A DNA stretch of 64,000 nt from Charina bottae (GCA_023362775.1 JALMGJ010000004.1:39639798-39703797), one strand, 5' to 3'; counted from the first letter of the stretch, positions 33,972 through 45,478 are shown. The notes: generated by a model not told the origin, from the sequence alone. Made by a program: numbers and translations.

Positions 33972-36900
33972 ACATTTCAAGAATTGAAGGAGGAAGAGGA
34001 AGGAGGGAGGGACAGAAAGGAAGGATGAAGAAGAAGAAGAAGAAGAGAAGGAGCAATTTTTCGAGCATTATTTATAGTGCTCTGTGTTCCAGTTAGGCTA
34101 AGGAACTTCTTTTTGCTTTATTTATTTCATAAAATGGAGCAAAGAGAAGAAGAATAAAACAATAACAAAAAAAGAAAAAAGCAAGCAATGCAATGCAACA
34201 ACAACAATATTCTACTGATGAGGGCATCTCTTAGATAAATAAATATTAGGCCAAAAAGCATGAGAAGAACTTCAGCTCTATGGCAAAGGAGATGCTGACC
34301 ATCCTGAAGTTGTCGTTTCAACCCCAGTCTTCTCCAGTTAAATGCATCTGAGTAGCAAAGTAAAGAAAATATCTTCTGCCTGCTATTCCATTTAGGATGT
34401 GTGTAGGGAAGACCTGCAGAGAACATTGGCAGAAATGGCAACGTTGGGTAATTCAGCCACCTACAAACATTCTTGAAACCTACCTGGGAGGTCTTTATGC
34501 AGCTTTTTCACTTTCATTCTGGTGCAGCGTAGTTGATCTGAGGTCTGCAAGCAACCAGCTCTTCTCCCAATGAAAGATATTGAAAATATCGTAACTTCGA
34601 TTGCATTGCCATTGCCAGCAAAACGGAATGCAGTTTTACTCTCCTACAGAGATAATGCTGCAATATTTAGCTGGGTGTATGAAAGAGAAAGGAGATGTCT
34701 GAATGTGCCTGGGGGAGCTTTCTGTGTCACAGTATCTGTGTTCTGTGTGGGCATATGAGCCTGGCTTCTTGGGGGCTCTTTCCAAGCCCTAAAGGGTTGC
34801 CTATTCATACTCTGACAAATGTGCCAGAGTTCTCCCAGATTTGCAGCCCTCCTCTTCACTATCAGGAAGTTAGGCCCAAGTGTGCATGAAAGAATCTGAT
34901 TTCTCCAAAATTAAGGCTAGCCAAGGCACCCTAAGGTCCCAGCGGTGATAGATACAGTGACAGAAAAGATAATTGGTAAAAGAAATTGGCCCGTGCAGAG
35001 GTGAAGTGACGCTCCTCATCAAGGTGAAAAAGAAGTGATGTGATTTGCCTTAATGATGTGCTTTGTGTTGTCTCGTAGCCTTGACCAGCACTTACAATAG
35101 CTGGAAGAAGTTTCCATGCATGTGTAGGGCATGTGGAAACCTCTTTTAGCAATTGTAACTGACAGAAAAGGCAGTTAGAGAGAGAAAGCAAAGCAACACA
35201 TCTTCGCTTCACTCCACTCTTAGAGGCGTAGGCACTGTGTTTCTTTGCAAAGGAGATGGGGGGGGGTTTCTCAAACCTTCGTAGCTGTGAAGTGCCTCTT
35301 TGACAAGCTGCATGGCTCAAAAAAGAAAGCAGTGGTGGTTTTTAAAACCTCAGTATAGGGTGGAAAGAAATATAACCTTTCTTGTTTTCCTTAATCTATT
35401 TCATGGCACTTGAAGCCAGCTTCTCTTCCTTGTATATCCCAATAACAAGGTGGAGTTGATCGTGCTAACCTGCTAAGTTACATAGGAAATCTTTTCTGTA
35501 GCGATTTTAAGCTTTATATCCTGAGGACCTACCACATGACATTGGCAGGTTTCGGGCCTAGTGGCTGATTTGTTGATAATAGTAGATTGGCAGTAGATTT
35601 TAATCTAATAATACAAAATTGATGTTTCAGTTGCGGTCAATTTGTTACAAATGTGGTTGGGAAAAGAAACACATTTAAGCTAAAACATGCATAATACTAT
35701 ATGGTACTATGTCTCGTTCCTAATGTTTCAGACAAGATGTTTTCATTTTCTCAAAAGAAATATGATTATGCGGTGATGTTTCTTTTAAAGGGAAAGGAAA
35801 ATATTGTCACTTGAATCTAGCCAATGGATGGCCATCACTGCCATGATTCAGGAGAAGAAATCATCTTCCCTTCCTTATTACATTATACATTATTTATATT
35901 TATACATTATATAAATGGAGAATAAGTTAACCAGAGCCCACCTCATATCTAAATCAAGATATGTCCATTTTAGGGAGCAATGTTGCCAACAATCCTCACT
36001 ATGTTATACTACTATTTTATACTATACTGGGTTCAAATTTGAGATCAATTTTGACTCCAGCTCATAAAACCCATGAAGGAAACATTGAAAATTCAGTTTT
36101 ATGAAATGCAGCTGAATCCCAGATTCATTGTTCTAATATTGCCTCCTCTCCTTCATCCAAAGTATAATTACTTTTCACAGTAAAAGATAAAATGCTTAGT
36201 TGTGGTCAATGAAAGTGTTAAACAGAAGCTTGTATTTGTTTTTTCTCATATGAAAACTTCCACTCCTTATTTGCAATTGTTGAGCGTGGATATGTTTTAA
36301 TTTTGGTTTAAGCAAAAATCCTGTCCACCAGATGGTTCTCAGGTATAAGGTAAGTAGTGATATAGCTTCATATTTGGCTATTGCCAAGATTGATGTTTCA
36401 TTAAGTGATTTTTTTTTCATTTAGCTAACTTGCTTTATGCATTAAACGAAGTGCCAAGCAGACAAATGTAACCAACAATAAGCTAGCCAATAGAATTCAA
36501 CAAACTGTTCGGGTCATTAATATAATTTGTTTTGGCACTGTTACATTTCCTAGTACTACTTGGAGTAGTTTGCTGGGCACATCAATTTGTTTTCAGCTAT
36601 TGTGAAATTAGGTAGCTTGGCTTTCATCCAAAGCCCCTTCTCAATTTGCATATCTTTGTTATCATTTCAGGTTCTCAGAACATACTGTGGACTATCACAC
36701 CATCTGCACCAAGATCCTCACATCCAAACACAAATTAAAAATGAAACTGTAAAATTTGCAAGGAAACAATACAGACCTTTTATCTCATTCTCCCTCTGTT
36801 CGTTTTCAAAAGAGAAACTTGCTTGTAGCCAAGCATAGCTAAAAAGGCTTTTATTAATTGGACTGGCATCAAGCATGCATACATAAAATTGTTTATTTTT

Positions 36901-37850
36901 CCTCTATAAAGGGGTTGCCTGACATAAAAGGGTCTTTGAAGATGACATTCAGATTTTGACATTTGCATGATATTGTATAAATATCAGAGGTAGGAGACTT
37001 CTCTGACAAACCAGATGGGTCAGAAAAAGCCATCCCATTGATAGATATTAGTCTTTTACTTAAAGCATATTAGCGTCTCCTCAAAGCCGTGAATTATGAG
37101 ACAGTTAAAACAAACACAATTCCCCACTAATCATGGCTTGCATACTTCATTTTTCCTCCTCCAAGCCAAGAAGTGGGATTGAATGAAATATAAAATAATA
37201 TCATTATTCCAGTGCTCCCCACCACTTGTAATTCAATTAAGATCAAACAATAAAAACGAACCTCCTCTTTTGATTGCCATAGAGATTAAATCTTATGGCC
37301 AAACTTACTGCCTCTCAACTGAGCTCATTCTGGTTTCAGGCATGGGTTTGGCCTGTTGTTGAAATATGAAAAGGTAGTTTAAGCTTTATAGTCCATCAGC
37401 ATCTGATGAGAGAGAGAGGGAGAGAGAGACCACGATTCTTCATTTTAATATAATTCCTATTTCAATTTGGCAGCCAGAGGTATTTTAAGCAAGGCTTGAG
37501 GGAAGGTCTAAGAAACTGTCAAGTACTGAATGGAATAAACATTGGGATGATTTGCTTTTGTTTGCTTGTTGCTGAGATTTCAGAGGAAATCAGAGAGAAT
37601 TATTTTCTTTTTGGGAGGTGTAGGGGGGTAGTCAGATAAAACCAGGCTGGCCAGATACCCTATGACGCCATGTGGCCCTTAAAAAGGCCTTCTGCATTCA
37701 TTAGCCCAGACGAAGGGCAAAAGTTATCTCTTCCTTGCTGCTGCATAAGGACGCAGAGGAAGAGAGAGAGAAAAATGGTATCAGAAAAAGAAAGCCAAAA
37801 AGGAAGAAAAAGAAAGTGAATATGGTAAAAGATCCAGTTTGGCCCAGGCT
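33972..37850. other. Unassigned sequence
   Basis: About 3.9 kb without a recognisable repeat family or gene, apart from short aga/aag runs at 34030-34050. This is one of the largest parts of the window with no evident transposon. Confidence 0.45.
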
Positions 37851-37851
37851 A

Positions 37852-38409
37852 ATTTATTTATTTTATTTATTTACTTATTTGCTATCCCGCCTTTATTATT
37901 TTTATAAATAACTCAAGGTGGCGAACATACCAAATACTCCTTCCTCCTCCTATTTTCCCCACAACAACAACAACCCTGTGAGGTGAGTTGGGCTGAGAGA
38001 GAGGGACTGGCCCAAGGTCACCCAGCCGGCTTTCATGCCTAAGGCGGGACTAGAACTCTCAGTCTCCTGGTTTGCCATTGGCTCCTTCCTAGGGCTGAGA
38101 GACAGGGACTGGCCCAAGGTTACCCAGCCGGCTTTCTTGCCTAAGGCGGGACTAGAACTCTCATTCTCCTGGTTTGCCATTGGCTCCTTCCTAGGGCTGA
38201 GAGAGAGAGTGACTGGCCCAAGGTCACCCAGCCGGCTTTCATGCCTAAAGCGGGACTGGAACGCTCAGTCTCCTGGTTTGCCATTGGCTCCTTCCTAGGG
38301 CTGAGAGAGAGAGTGACTGGCCCAAGGTCACCCAGCCGGCTTTCATGCCTAAAGCGGGACTGGAACGCTCAGTCTCCTGGTTTGCCATTGGCTCCTTCCT
38401 AGGGCTGAT
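37852..38409 (-). mobile_element. SINE with internally amplified ~103-bp tandem repeat, block 1
   Basis: Read on the plus strand, an L2-type tail ('tatcccgcctttattattt') is followed by a SINE body in reverse. The central segment that starts 'actggcccaagg' then occurs four times, at 38006, 38108, 38212 and 38316, with period 102-104 bp. Each unit joins SINE middle to SINE head by the text 'ggtttgccattggctccttc', which comes from the Sauria-type body. The tRNA head is absent in this block. Confidence 0.85.
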
Positions 38410-38451
38410 ATGATGAATGATGAGGATAACATATGCTTCTAGTTGTATGTA

Positions 38452-38818
38452 TATTTATTTATTTATTATTTATTTATTTGATTTTTATCCCGCCTTTATT
38501 ATTTTTATAAATAACTCAAGGCAGCGAACATACCAAATACTCCTTCCTCCTCCTATTTTCCCCACAACAGCAACCCTGTGAGGTGAATTGGGCTGAGAGA
38601 GAGTGACTGGCCCAAGGTCACCCAGACGGCTTTCATGCCTAAGGCGGGACTAGAACTCTCAGTCTCCTGGTTTGCCATTGGCTCCTTCCTAGTGCTGAGA
38701 GAGAGGGACTGGCCCAAGGTCACCCAGCCGGCTTTCATGCCTAAGGCGGGACTAGAACTCTCAGTCTCCTGGTTTCTAGACCATTGCCTTAACCACTAGA
38801 CCAAACTGGCTCTTCCAA
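38452..38818 (-). mobile_element. SINE with internal tandem repeat, block 2
   Basis: Nearly the same beginning as block 1, but only two internal units (38606 and 38708). It ends with the intact tRNA-like head, 'ctagaccattgccttaacca' and 'aactggctct' on the plus strand. It appears to be a parallel copy of the same composite SINE with a different unit number. Confidence 0.83.
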
Positions 38819-40014
38819 CAGTTGTGCTACAGTCACCCAATACTGATGTAGAACCTTTAACCAATTACTGACAATCAACAGAAAAACAGTTAAACAATGG
38901 CACCATGGTCATTACTTTTCTTTGAAGAAATCCTTGTGGCCCATAAGTACCAAAGTGCCACATCTCAACTTGGAGGGTTTCATTCCAAGACCATGGAATG
39001 GGGGAATAAAAAACCCTCATGCAACATTTCAAGAAGAGATTATCCTAAACTTGTTATAAAACAAGCATCAGCCAAGGCAAGACTGTTACACTTTTGTGCC
39101 AGTCAGCCTTCTCTGAAGGACCAGATGTGCAACAAAAGCTTTCAGGATATATAATGATGGAGGGGAAGGGGTAAAAATAAAGGAAATGGAGATCAAGATT
39201 TTCAGTGTGAAAGCAGCAGTATATAACCAATTTGGACCAGCTTTTCAGATGGCATATTCAAGGAAAGTGTTGTGTTTCTACCTGAAATCCTTAGTTTCAA
39301 TTAAGATTCAATTAATTGGCTAAAGAAAACCAATTTGACATTTCATTTTAAGTATATCCCCAGGTTTAAGGCTGATCTTGCTTGGGATTATGATATATTT
39401 GAGAAGGGAAAACTTTATACAATTACTAATAATATATAGTTATGATTTTTTTTTAAAAAAAAAAATGCACATGCTAGATATACACATGACCCAAATGTCA
39501 GATTCCCTCCCTGCTGCTATGTGCTTAGTGCTACACCTTGCAAGCATTAGCAGGGGACCCACCTATTCGGCCAAGCTTTGATTGTTTACTCACTGATACA
39601 TCAGCATTTGCTATTATTTATTTGTCTGGTTGTTGCTATGTGTCTTTTACTCTGGTTTTAGTGTGCTGAAATTTTTAAAAAGACTAAAAGTTACTAAAAG
39701 GTACACTGAATTTCAGAAAACAGGTTTTTAAAAATGCAGCCTGAAATGATTTGCGGAGTCCTTCCTCTGAAGTGAAGTTGTAAATGATCTGGACCAGTTG
39801 CATGCTGTTTGGAATGACTGCTATTGAGTAGGCTTCAAGTGGGATAAGGGCCAAAGATAGTAAAGTGGAACCAGAAATTCTCAAGTCAGACAAAACCATG
39901 AGGTAAGCCTGGAACAGAGGTCTCTATCTGTCAAATTCAGGAAAAGAATGTCCATCCAGTTGTCTCAAAAGGGTAGGAGAAAGTTCCATGATTTGAACCT
40001 CAGGCTGACTTTCC
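38819..40014. other. Unassigned sequence
   Basis: No gene recognised. Confidence 0.4.
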
Positions 40015-40027
40015 TATCTTCTGCATA
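40015..40027. repeat. Target-site duplication, left, of 4.1-kb PLE insertion
   Basis: 'tatcttctgcata', an exact match to 44153-44165. Confidence 0.92.
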
Positions 40028-40240
40028 TGTCTATGAAGGTTCTCAGTCATCCAGGTGGAATTTTCTGTAGCTTGAATCATGTCAACTGGATTTCTATTTT
40101 CTTAATGGAAACGTTTCGCTCCTTATCCAAGGGGCTTCTTCAGTCTGAGCAAAGTTGGTAAGGGAATCCTAAATATGTTCCTAGGTAGCTGTGTGACCTT
40201 ACACCTGGGGCTAGATCATGGTTATATTGAGATGTAATTT
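40028..40240 (-). other. PLE left terminus: 37-bp extension plus pLTR-like end
   Basis: The extension begins 'tgtctatgaaggttctcagt'. From 40065 the sequence is the mirror of the right end. The same extension, also at one end only, is seen in the insertions at 12626 and 18643, so it is a constant feature of this family. A short extension of 30-40 bp at one side is, to my recollection, known for PLEs. Confidence 0.8.
40100..40155 (-). ncRNA. Hammerhead-like motif, left PLE end
   Basis: Minus strand: CTGAAGA (40137-40143), stem II gccccctt-like with loop ggat and aaggagc, GAAAC (40113-40117) then GTT (40110-40112). 'AAACGTTT' is self-complementary, as expected where stem III forms only between two molecules. 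Stem II has one C-A mismatch and stem I pairs weakly, so activity is doubtful. Confidence 0.5.
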
Positions 40241-42178
40241 TTAAGTCCTTTTATCATCTAATGGAGGGTCGTTAAAAACACCATGCTGCTGTTGAGCTTC
40301 TGAAATGGTCTTAATCTTCCTAGGCACAGAAGACAACACGGGGAGGAAGATGGGGGAGAGTTTGTGCCTGAGGCCCCCACCTCTATTCAAGGAAGGATTT
40401 TCCAAGTTGGCATAAATGGATTCCTTGACCCCTCTCTCAAACCACCTATCTTCTCTGTCTAAAATGTGAACATTAATGTCCTCAAATGAGTGTCCTTTTT
40501 CTTTTAGATGAAGATAAACTGCTGACTCTGGTCCTGTGGTGTTATTTCTCCTGTGTTGTGCCATCCTCCTGTACATAGGTTGTTTGGTTTCTCCAATGTA
40601 GAGTTCAGAGCACTCCTCACTGCACTGGATTGCATAAACTACATTGCTTTTCTTATGTTTTGGAGTTTGATCTTTGGGGTGTACAAGCCTCTGTCTCAGT
40701 GTGTTGGTGGGTTTGAAATATACAGGTATGTGGTGTTTGCCAAATATCCGTTTTATCTTTTCAGACACGCCAGCCATGTAGGGAATGACCAGGTTCTTTC
40801 GTTTACTCTGAGTCTCAGCCCTATCTGTCGCTGTTTTAGGTCTGGTAGATTTAGATTTGGTGAAGGCCCAATTTGGATATCCACAGGCCTTCAGGGCTGT
40901 TCTCAGGTGCTGATTTTCATTCTTTTTGGAATCCATGGAGGTGGGGATGGTTTCTGCTCTGTGTGACAATGTCCTGATGACTCCTAGTTTGTGCTGCAGT
41001 GGATGGTGGGAGTCAAACATCAGATATTGATCTGTGTGTGTGGGTTTCCTGTAGATCCCTATTTCTAGCTTGCCACCGGTCCCAATGAGGACTTCACAGT
41101 CTAGGAATGCCAGTCTGTTGTCCTTGGTGTCTTCTCTGGTGAAGCTAATGTTGGCATCTATAGTGTTTATATGGTCCGTGAAGGCCTGTACTTCCTGGGC
41201 CTTGATTTTGACCCAGGTGTCATCCACATACCTAAACCAGTGGGTGGGCACCGTTCCCTGGAATGTGTTGAGTGCTTTCTTCTCCACTTCTTCCATGTAT
41301 AAATTGGCCACAATGGGTGACACAGGAGAACCCATGGCACAGCCGTGTTTTTGTCTGTAAAAGTCACCTCTGTATGTGAAATAAGTGGTGTTAAGACACA
41401 GGTCCAGAAGATGGCAGATCTGGTTTGGGTTGAGATGGCTTCTCCTTTCCAGGGTGCTGTCCTCTTCTAGTCTCTTCCTGACAGCGGATAGAGCATGAGT
41501 GGTGGGGATGCTGGTGAAAAGGGAGGACACATCAAAGGAGACCATAGTTTCATCTGTATCCAGTTTCAGGATCTTTGCTTTGGAAACAAATTCTTCCGAA
41601 TTATGGATGTGGTGTTCAGAGTGTCCAACTAGAGGTGCTAGTATGGTAGAGAGGTGTTTGGCAATGTTGTATGTTACCGAATTGATGCTGCTGACTATGG
41701 GTCGGAGGGGTGTTCCTTCCTTGTGGATCTTAGGAAGTCCGTAGATGCAGGGGATGGCTTCTCCAGGATACAGACGGTGGTAGGTAATCCTATCGATGGA
41801 GCCATCATGTTCCAATTGTTTCAAACTGTCTATTGCCTTTTTCTTGTAATTGTTGGTGGGGTCTCTTTTCAGTTTTTCATATGTATGGTGATCCTCCAAA
41901 AGTGAGGTAATTTTATTGTGGTAGTCTGCAGTGTTTAGAACCACTGTACATCTTCCTTTGTCAGCAGGTAAAATGGTGATGGTTTCATCTTTGCTGAGGG
42001 CTGTCAGGGCTCTCCTCTCTTGGACGGTAAGGTTGGGGGGAGGAGGTTGAGCACTGGACAGAGCTGCAGATATTTTAAGCCGGAGTTGTTCTGCTTCTTC
42101 AAAAGGTAGGTGGTTGTTGTGGATGGCAGATTCTGTGGCTGTAATGAGCTCCACAACTAAGCTCCCAAGCAAGTTCCG
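40241..42178 (-). CDS. Penelope-like RT with GIY-YIG endonuclease (5' truncated, open)
   Basis: An open frame of about 645 codons, with no natural start because the element is 5' truncated. An open frame continues about 16 codons into the mirror copy. RT features, with residue numbers counted from the open-frame start at 42226: 'ILPADKGR' (85-92), 'RPIVSSIN' (175-182), motif [12 protein letters not shown] (231-241), motif [11 protein letters not shown] (295-304), motif C YVDD (333-336), then 'LAFLDCEV' (372-379) and '[12 protein letters not shown]' (391-402). The C-terminal GIY-YIG nuclease has VVYAIQC (529-535), [13 protein letters not shown] (542-554) and a probable catalytic Glu in '[19 protein letters not shown]'. 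This order is diagnostic of Penelope-like retroelements. All core catalytic motifs of both domains are intact, so a protein made from it might be active, although the N-terminal region of a full PLE (roughly 800 residues) is missing. Confidence 0.93.
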   Translation of the reverse strand, partial: RNLLGSLVVELITATESAIHNNHLPFEEAEQLRLKISAALSSAQPPPPNLTVQERRALTALSKDETITILPADKGRCTVVLNTADYHNKITSLLEDHHTYEKLKRDPTNNYKKKAIDSLKQLEHDGSIDRITYHRLYPGEAIPCIYGLPKIHKEGTPLRPIVSSINSVTYNIAKHLSTILAPLVGHSEHHIHNSEEFVSKAKILKLDTDETMVSFDVSSLFTSIPTTHALSAVRKRLEEDSTLERRSHLNPNQICHLLDLCLNTTYFTYRGDFYRQKHGCAMGSPVSPIVANLYMEEVEKKALNTFQGTVPTHWFRYVDDTWVKIKAQEVQAFTDHINTIDANISFTREDTKDNRLAFLDCEVLIGTGGKLEIGIYRKPTHTDQYLMFDSHHPLQHKLGVIRTLSHRAETIPTSMDSKKNENQHLRTALKACGYPNWAFTKSKSTRPKTATDRAETQSKRKNLVIPYMAGVSEKIKRIFGKHHIPVYFKPTNTLRQRLVHPKDQTPKHKKSNVVYAIQCSEECSELYIGETKQPMYRRMAQHRRNNTTGPESAVYLHLKEKGHSFEDINVHILDREDRWFERGVKESIYANLENPSLNRGGGLRHKLSPIFLPVLSSVPRKIKTISEAQQQHGVFNDPPLDDKRT

Positions 42179-42179
42179 G
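42157..42179. other. Centre of the PLE palindrome
   Basis: A 21-bp spacer (42158-42178) lies between the mirror arms, whose inner ends are '..gagctccacaac' and 'gttgtggagctc..'. Read on minus, the spacer continues the coding frame (NLLGSLV), so it is the extra 5' end of the left copy and not foreign filler. Confidence 0.88.
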
Positions 42180-43976
42180 TTGTGGAGCTCATTACAGCCA
42201 CAGAATCTGCCATCCACAACAACCACCTACCTTTTGAAGAAGCAGAACAACTCCGGCTTAAAATATCTGCAGCTCTGTCCAGTGCTCAACCTCCTCCCCC
42301 CAACCTTACCGTCCAAGAGAGGAGAGCCCTGACAGCCCTCAGCAAAGATGAAACCATCACCATTTTACCTGCTGACAAAGGAAGATGTACAGTGGTTCTA
42401 AACACTGCAGACTACCACAATAAAATTACCTCACTTTTGGAGGATCACCATACATATGAAAAACTGAAAAGAGACCCCACCAACAATTACAAGAAAAAGG
42501 CAATAGACAGTTTGAAACAATTGGAACATGATGGCTCCATCGATAGGATTACCTACCACCGTCTGTATCCTGGAGAAGCCATCCCCTGCATCTACGGACT
42601 TCCTAAGATCCACAAGGAAGGAACACCCCTCCGACCCATAGTCAGCAGCATCAATTCGGTAACATACAACATTGCCAAACACCTCTCTACCATACTAGCA
42701 CCTCTAGTTGGACACTCTGAACACCACATCCATAATTCGGAAGAATTTGTTTCCAAAGCAAAGATCCTGAAACTGGATACAGATGAAACTATGGTCTCCT
42801 TTGATGTGTCCTCCCTTTTCACCAGCATCCCCACCACTCATGCTCTATCCGCTGTCAGGAAGAGACTAGAAGAGGACAGCACCCTGGAAAGGAGAAGCCA
42901 TCTCAACCCAAACCAGATCTGCCATCTTCTGGACCTGTGTCTTAACACCACTTATTTCACATACTTATTTCACATACATATTTAGGTATGTGGATGACAC
43001 CTGGGTCAAAATCAAGGCCCAGGAAGTACAGGCCTTCACGGACCATATAAACACTATAGATGCCAACATTAGCTTCACCAGAGAAGACACCAAGGACAAC
43101 AGACTGGCATTCCTAGACTGTGAAGTCCTCATTGGGACCGGTGGCAAGCTAGAAATAGGGATCTACAGGAAACCCACACACACAGATCAATATCTGATGT
43201 TTGACTCCCACCATCCACTGCAGCACAAACTAGGAGTCATCAGGACATTGTCACACAGAGCAGAAACCATCCCCACCTCCATGGATTCCAAAAAGAATGA
43301 AAATCAGCACCTGAGAACAGCCCTGAAGGCCTGTGGATATCCAAATTGGGCCTTCACCAAATCTAAATCTACCAGACCTAAAACAGCGACAGATAGGGCT
43401 GAGACTCAGAGTAAACGAAAGAACCTGGTCATTCCCTACATGGCTGGCGTGTCTGAAAAGATAAAACGGATATTTGGCAAACACCACATACCTGTATATT
43501 TCAAACCCACCAACACACTGAGACAGAGGCTTGTACACCCCAAAGATCAAACTCCAAAACATAAGAAAAGCAATGTAGTTTATGCAATCCAGTGCAGTGA
43601 GGAGTGCTCTGAACTCTACATTGGAGAAACCAAACAACCTATGTACAGGAGGATGGCACAACACAGGAGAAATAACACCACAGGACCAGAGTCAGCAGTT
43701 TATCTTCATCTAAAAGAAAAAGGACACTCATTTGAGGACATTAATGTTCACATTTTAGACAGAGAAGATAGGTGGTTTGAGAGAGGGGTCAAGGAATCCA
43801 TTTATGCCAACTTGGAAAATCCTTCCTTGAATAGAGGTGGGGGCCTCAGGCACAAACTCTCCCCCATCTTCCTCCCCGTGTTGTCTTCTGTGCCTAGGAA
43901 GATTAAGACCATTTCAGAAGCTCAACAGCAGCATGGTGTTTTTAACGACCCTCCATTAGATGATAAAAGGACTTAA
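42179..43976 (+). pseudogene. Penelope-like RT with GIY-YIG endonuclease, deleted copy
   Basis: Identical in translation to the left copy up to 'LNTTYFTY' (ends near 42966). It then lacks about 45 residues, including motif B ([10 protein letters not shown]), and resumes with 'FRYVDDTW' after a short filler in which 'ttatttcacatac' occurs twice. The junction also shifts the frame (the pieces at 42182-42985 and 42990-43976 are in different frames). The GIY-YIG domain is intact. The RT is certainly dead. Stop at 43974-43976. Confidence 0.92.
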
Positions 43977-44152
43977 AAATTACATCTCAATATAACCATG
44001 ATCTAGCCCCAGGTGTAAGGTCACACAGCTACCTAGGAACATATTTAGGATTCCCTTACCAACTTTGCTCAGACTGAAGAAGCCCCTTGGATAAGGAGCG
44101 AAACGTTTCCATTAAGAAAATAGAAATCCAGTTGACATGATTCAAGCTACAG
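43977..44152 (+). other. PLE right terminus (pLTR-like end)
   Basis: Mirror of 40065-40240. It ends exactly at 'ctacag' before the target duplication and lacks the 37-bp extension. Confidence 0.85.
44063..44125 (+). ncRNA. Hammerhead-like motif, right PLE end
   Basis: CTGAAGA (44074-44080), stem-loop, GAAAC (44100-44104), GTT (44105-44107). Same sequence as the left-arm motif and the same reservations. Confidence 0.5.
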
Positions 44153-44165
44153 TATCTTCTGCATA
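44153..44165. repeat. Target-site duplication, right, of 4.1-kb PLE insertion
   Basis: 'tatcttctgcata'. Confidence 0.92.
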
Positions 44166-45360
44166 CTGTATATCTGATTACTTTCTTATTTGCAATCAGC
44201 AAACTATCTAGTGGTGTTGAATCTGTGAAGCTTTTCCTGTTACTGAATGCAGGGTTGAGCTTCTGAAGAGCTGATATTTATTGCCATGCCTGGTGAAGTT
44301 GACAATTACTCATTCTGATTCTTTGTCCAACATATATAAATTGCCAGGTCTGGGAATGCAGTCTCATAACTCTTCTTCTTAGCTTAAAAAAAGTAACCTT
44401 CTAGACTTGATGTGGGATGGTTTCACAGAGTGTGTGAGATCATCTGAGCCAAAGTCTGGCACCAAGTCCCAACAAATTAGAGGCAAACAATTCTTAATTT
44501 CCTGAAACTCTTTTTGAAAAGAAAATCTGTAAATAGTTTCTTACTTAGGTAGCTGTTGCTCAGTTTAATGTAACTGTTACAAAAAGGAATAAAGTAATCT
44601 GAGTTAAAGTGATGATATATATGATGATGAGTTTTGGGGAGGATGGGAAGAAGAATGAATTGGATTAGTATATAGCATAGGTAGCATCTTAGCAAAAGAA
44701 TATCTTAAATAATAAAATACATGGACCCTAGTGGATGATTTAATTATTTATAGGAATAGAGCAGTTTTGCATTCTAAATGTAGAACTAGAATGTGTATCC
44801 ATGTAGCCTAATACAAACGCGTGTGCACACACACACTCACATCACTGTGAATCTTCTTTGCCAAAGCCACACATTATCACTTCCTTTCCTCTGTCAAAAA
44901 CTTACTCCCGCTTTGACTGCAACCTGCTACTTTATATTTGCCAATTATTAATAAAAAGGAAATCAAACTGTATATACTGGAGAAATGACCATGCAGGAGG
45001 TAACATTCCCCTAAAGAGCTAGCCAATATCTGTATTAAAAACAAAACACGCACTCACACAAACATAATCCCTCAATTCCCCAAAGCATATTTTAAGGGCA
45101 TCTGGCAAAGGAGAGGAGGAGGAAGAAGTCCAATATATAACCTGACCCACATGGAGGAGTGAGTCTATGGGATTCTACTCATAGAGAACCTCTAAAATAG
45201 AGTAATCAACTGACCTGCCTGATCTGGAAAGGATAGATTAGCTACTGTTCCAAATAGTGCTTTTAAAATAAAGAAGTTGTACATGTAAAAGAATGAGCAT
45301 ATTTAACGGGGAATTAAGGGCACAAAATTGGCTCCTGATGTTTTGGCAGGCCACATCATT
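44166..45360. other. Unassigned sequence
   Basis: AT-rich. No gene recognised. Confidence 0.4.
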
Positions 45361-45405
45361 ATTCCTCCTCCTCCTCCTCCTCCTCCACCTCCTCCTCCTC
45401 CTCCT
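45361..45405. repeat. (CCT)n microsatellite
   Basis: Trinucleotide run with one variant unit. Confidence 0.93.
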
Positions 45406-45478
45406 AACATAAGTTACACCTAAAACAATATAATAATGCCAATAATAATAATAATAATAAGAAGAAGAAGAAGCCAAT

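Larger units (their letters stand above)
40028..44152. mobile_element. Head-to-head inverted pair of Penelope-like elements, single insertion
   Basis: Two copies of one PLE lie 5' end to 5' end. Left arm 40065-42157 (coding on minus) and right arm 42179-44152 (coding on plus) are essentially identical in reverse complement. They are separated by 21 bp and differ in length by 119 bp, because of one deletion in the right arm. A 37-bp extension (40028-40064) is present only at the left end. An exact 13-bp target duplication encloses the whole unit, so it went in as one piece. The arms carry pLTR-like ends with hammerhead-like motifs. Confidence 0.93.

Noticed and set aside
34931..35320. 129-codon minus-strand frame
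   Set aside because: No domain, low-complexity C-terminal part, no splice or promoter support visible.
38006..38409. Regularly spaced ~103-bp repeats as an array of functional ncRNA genes
   Set aside because: Units lack the tRNA head and are explained by amplification of an inner SINE segment.
40553..40966. 137-codon plus frame inside the PLE (and its mirror at 43251-43664)
   Set aside because: Antisense shadow of the PLE coding sequence; the mirrored presence only reflects the inverted repeat.
40028..44152. Interpretation as an IS-like or Helitron palindrome
   Set aside because: Protein motifs are clearly RT plus GIY-YIG of Penelope-like elements, and there is a target duplication, which Helitrons do not make.
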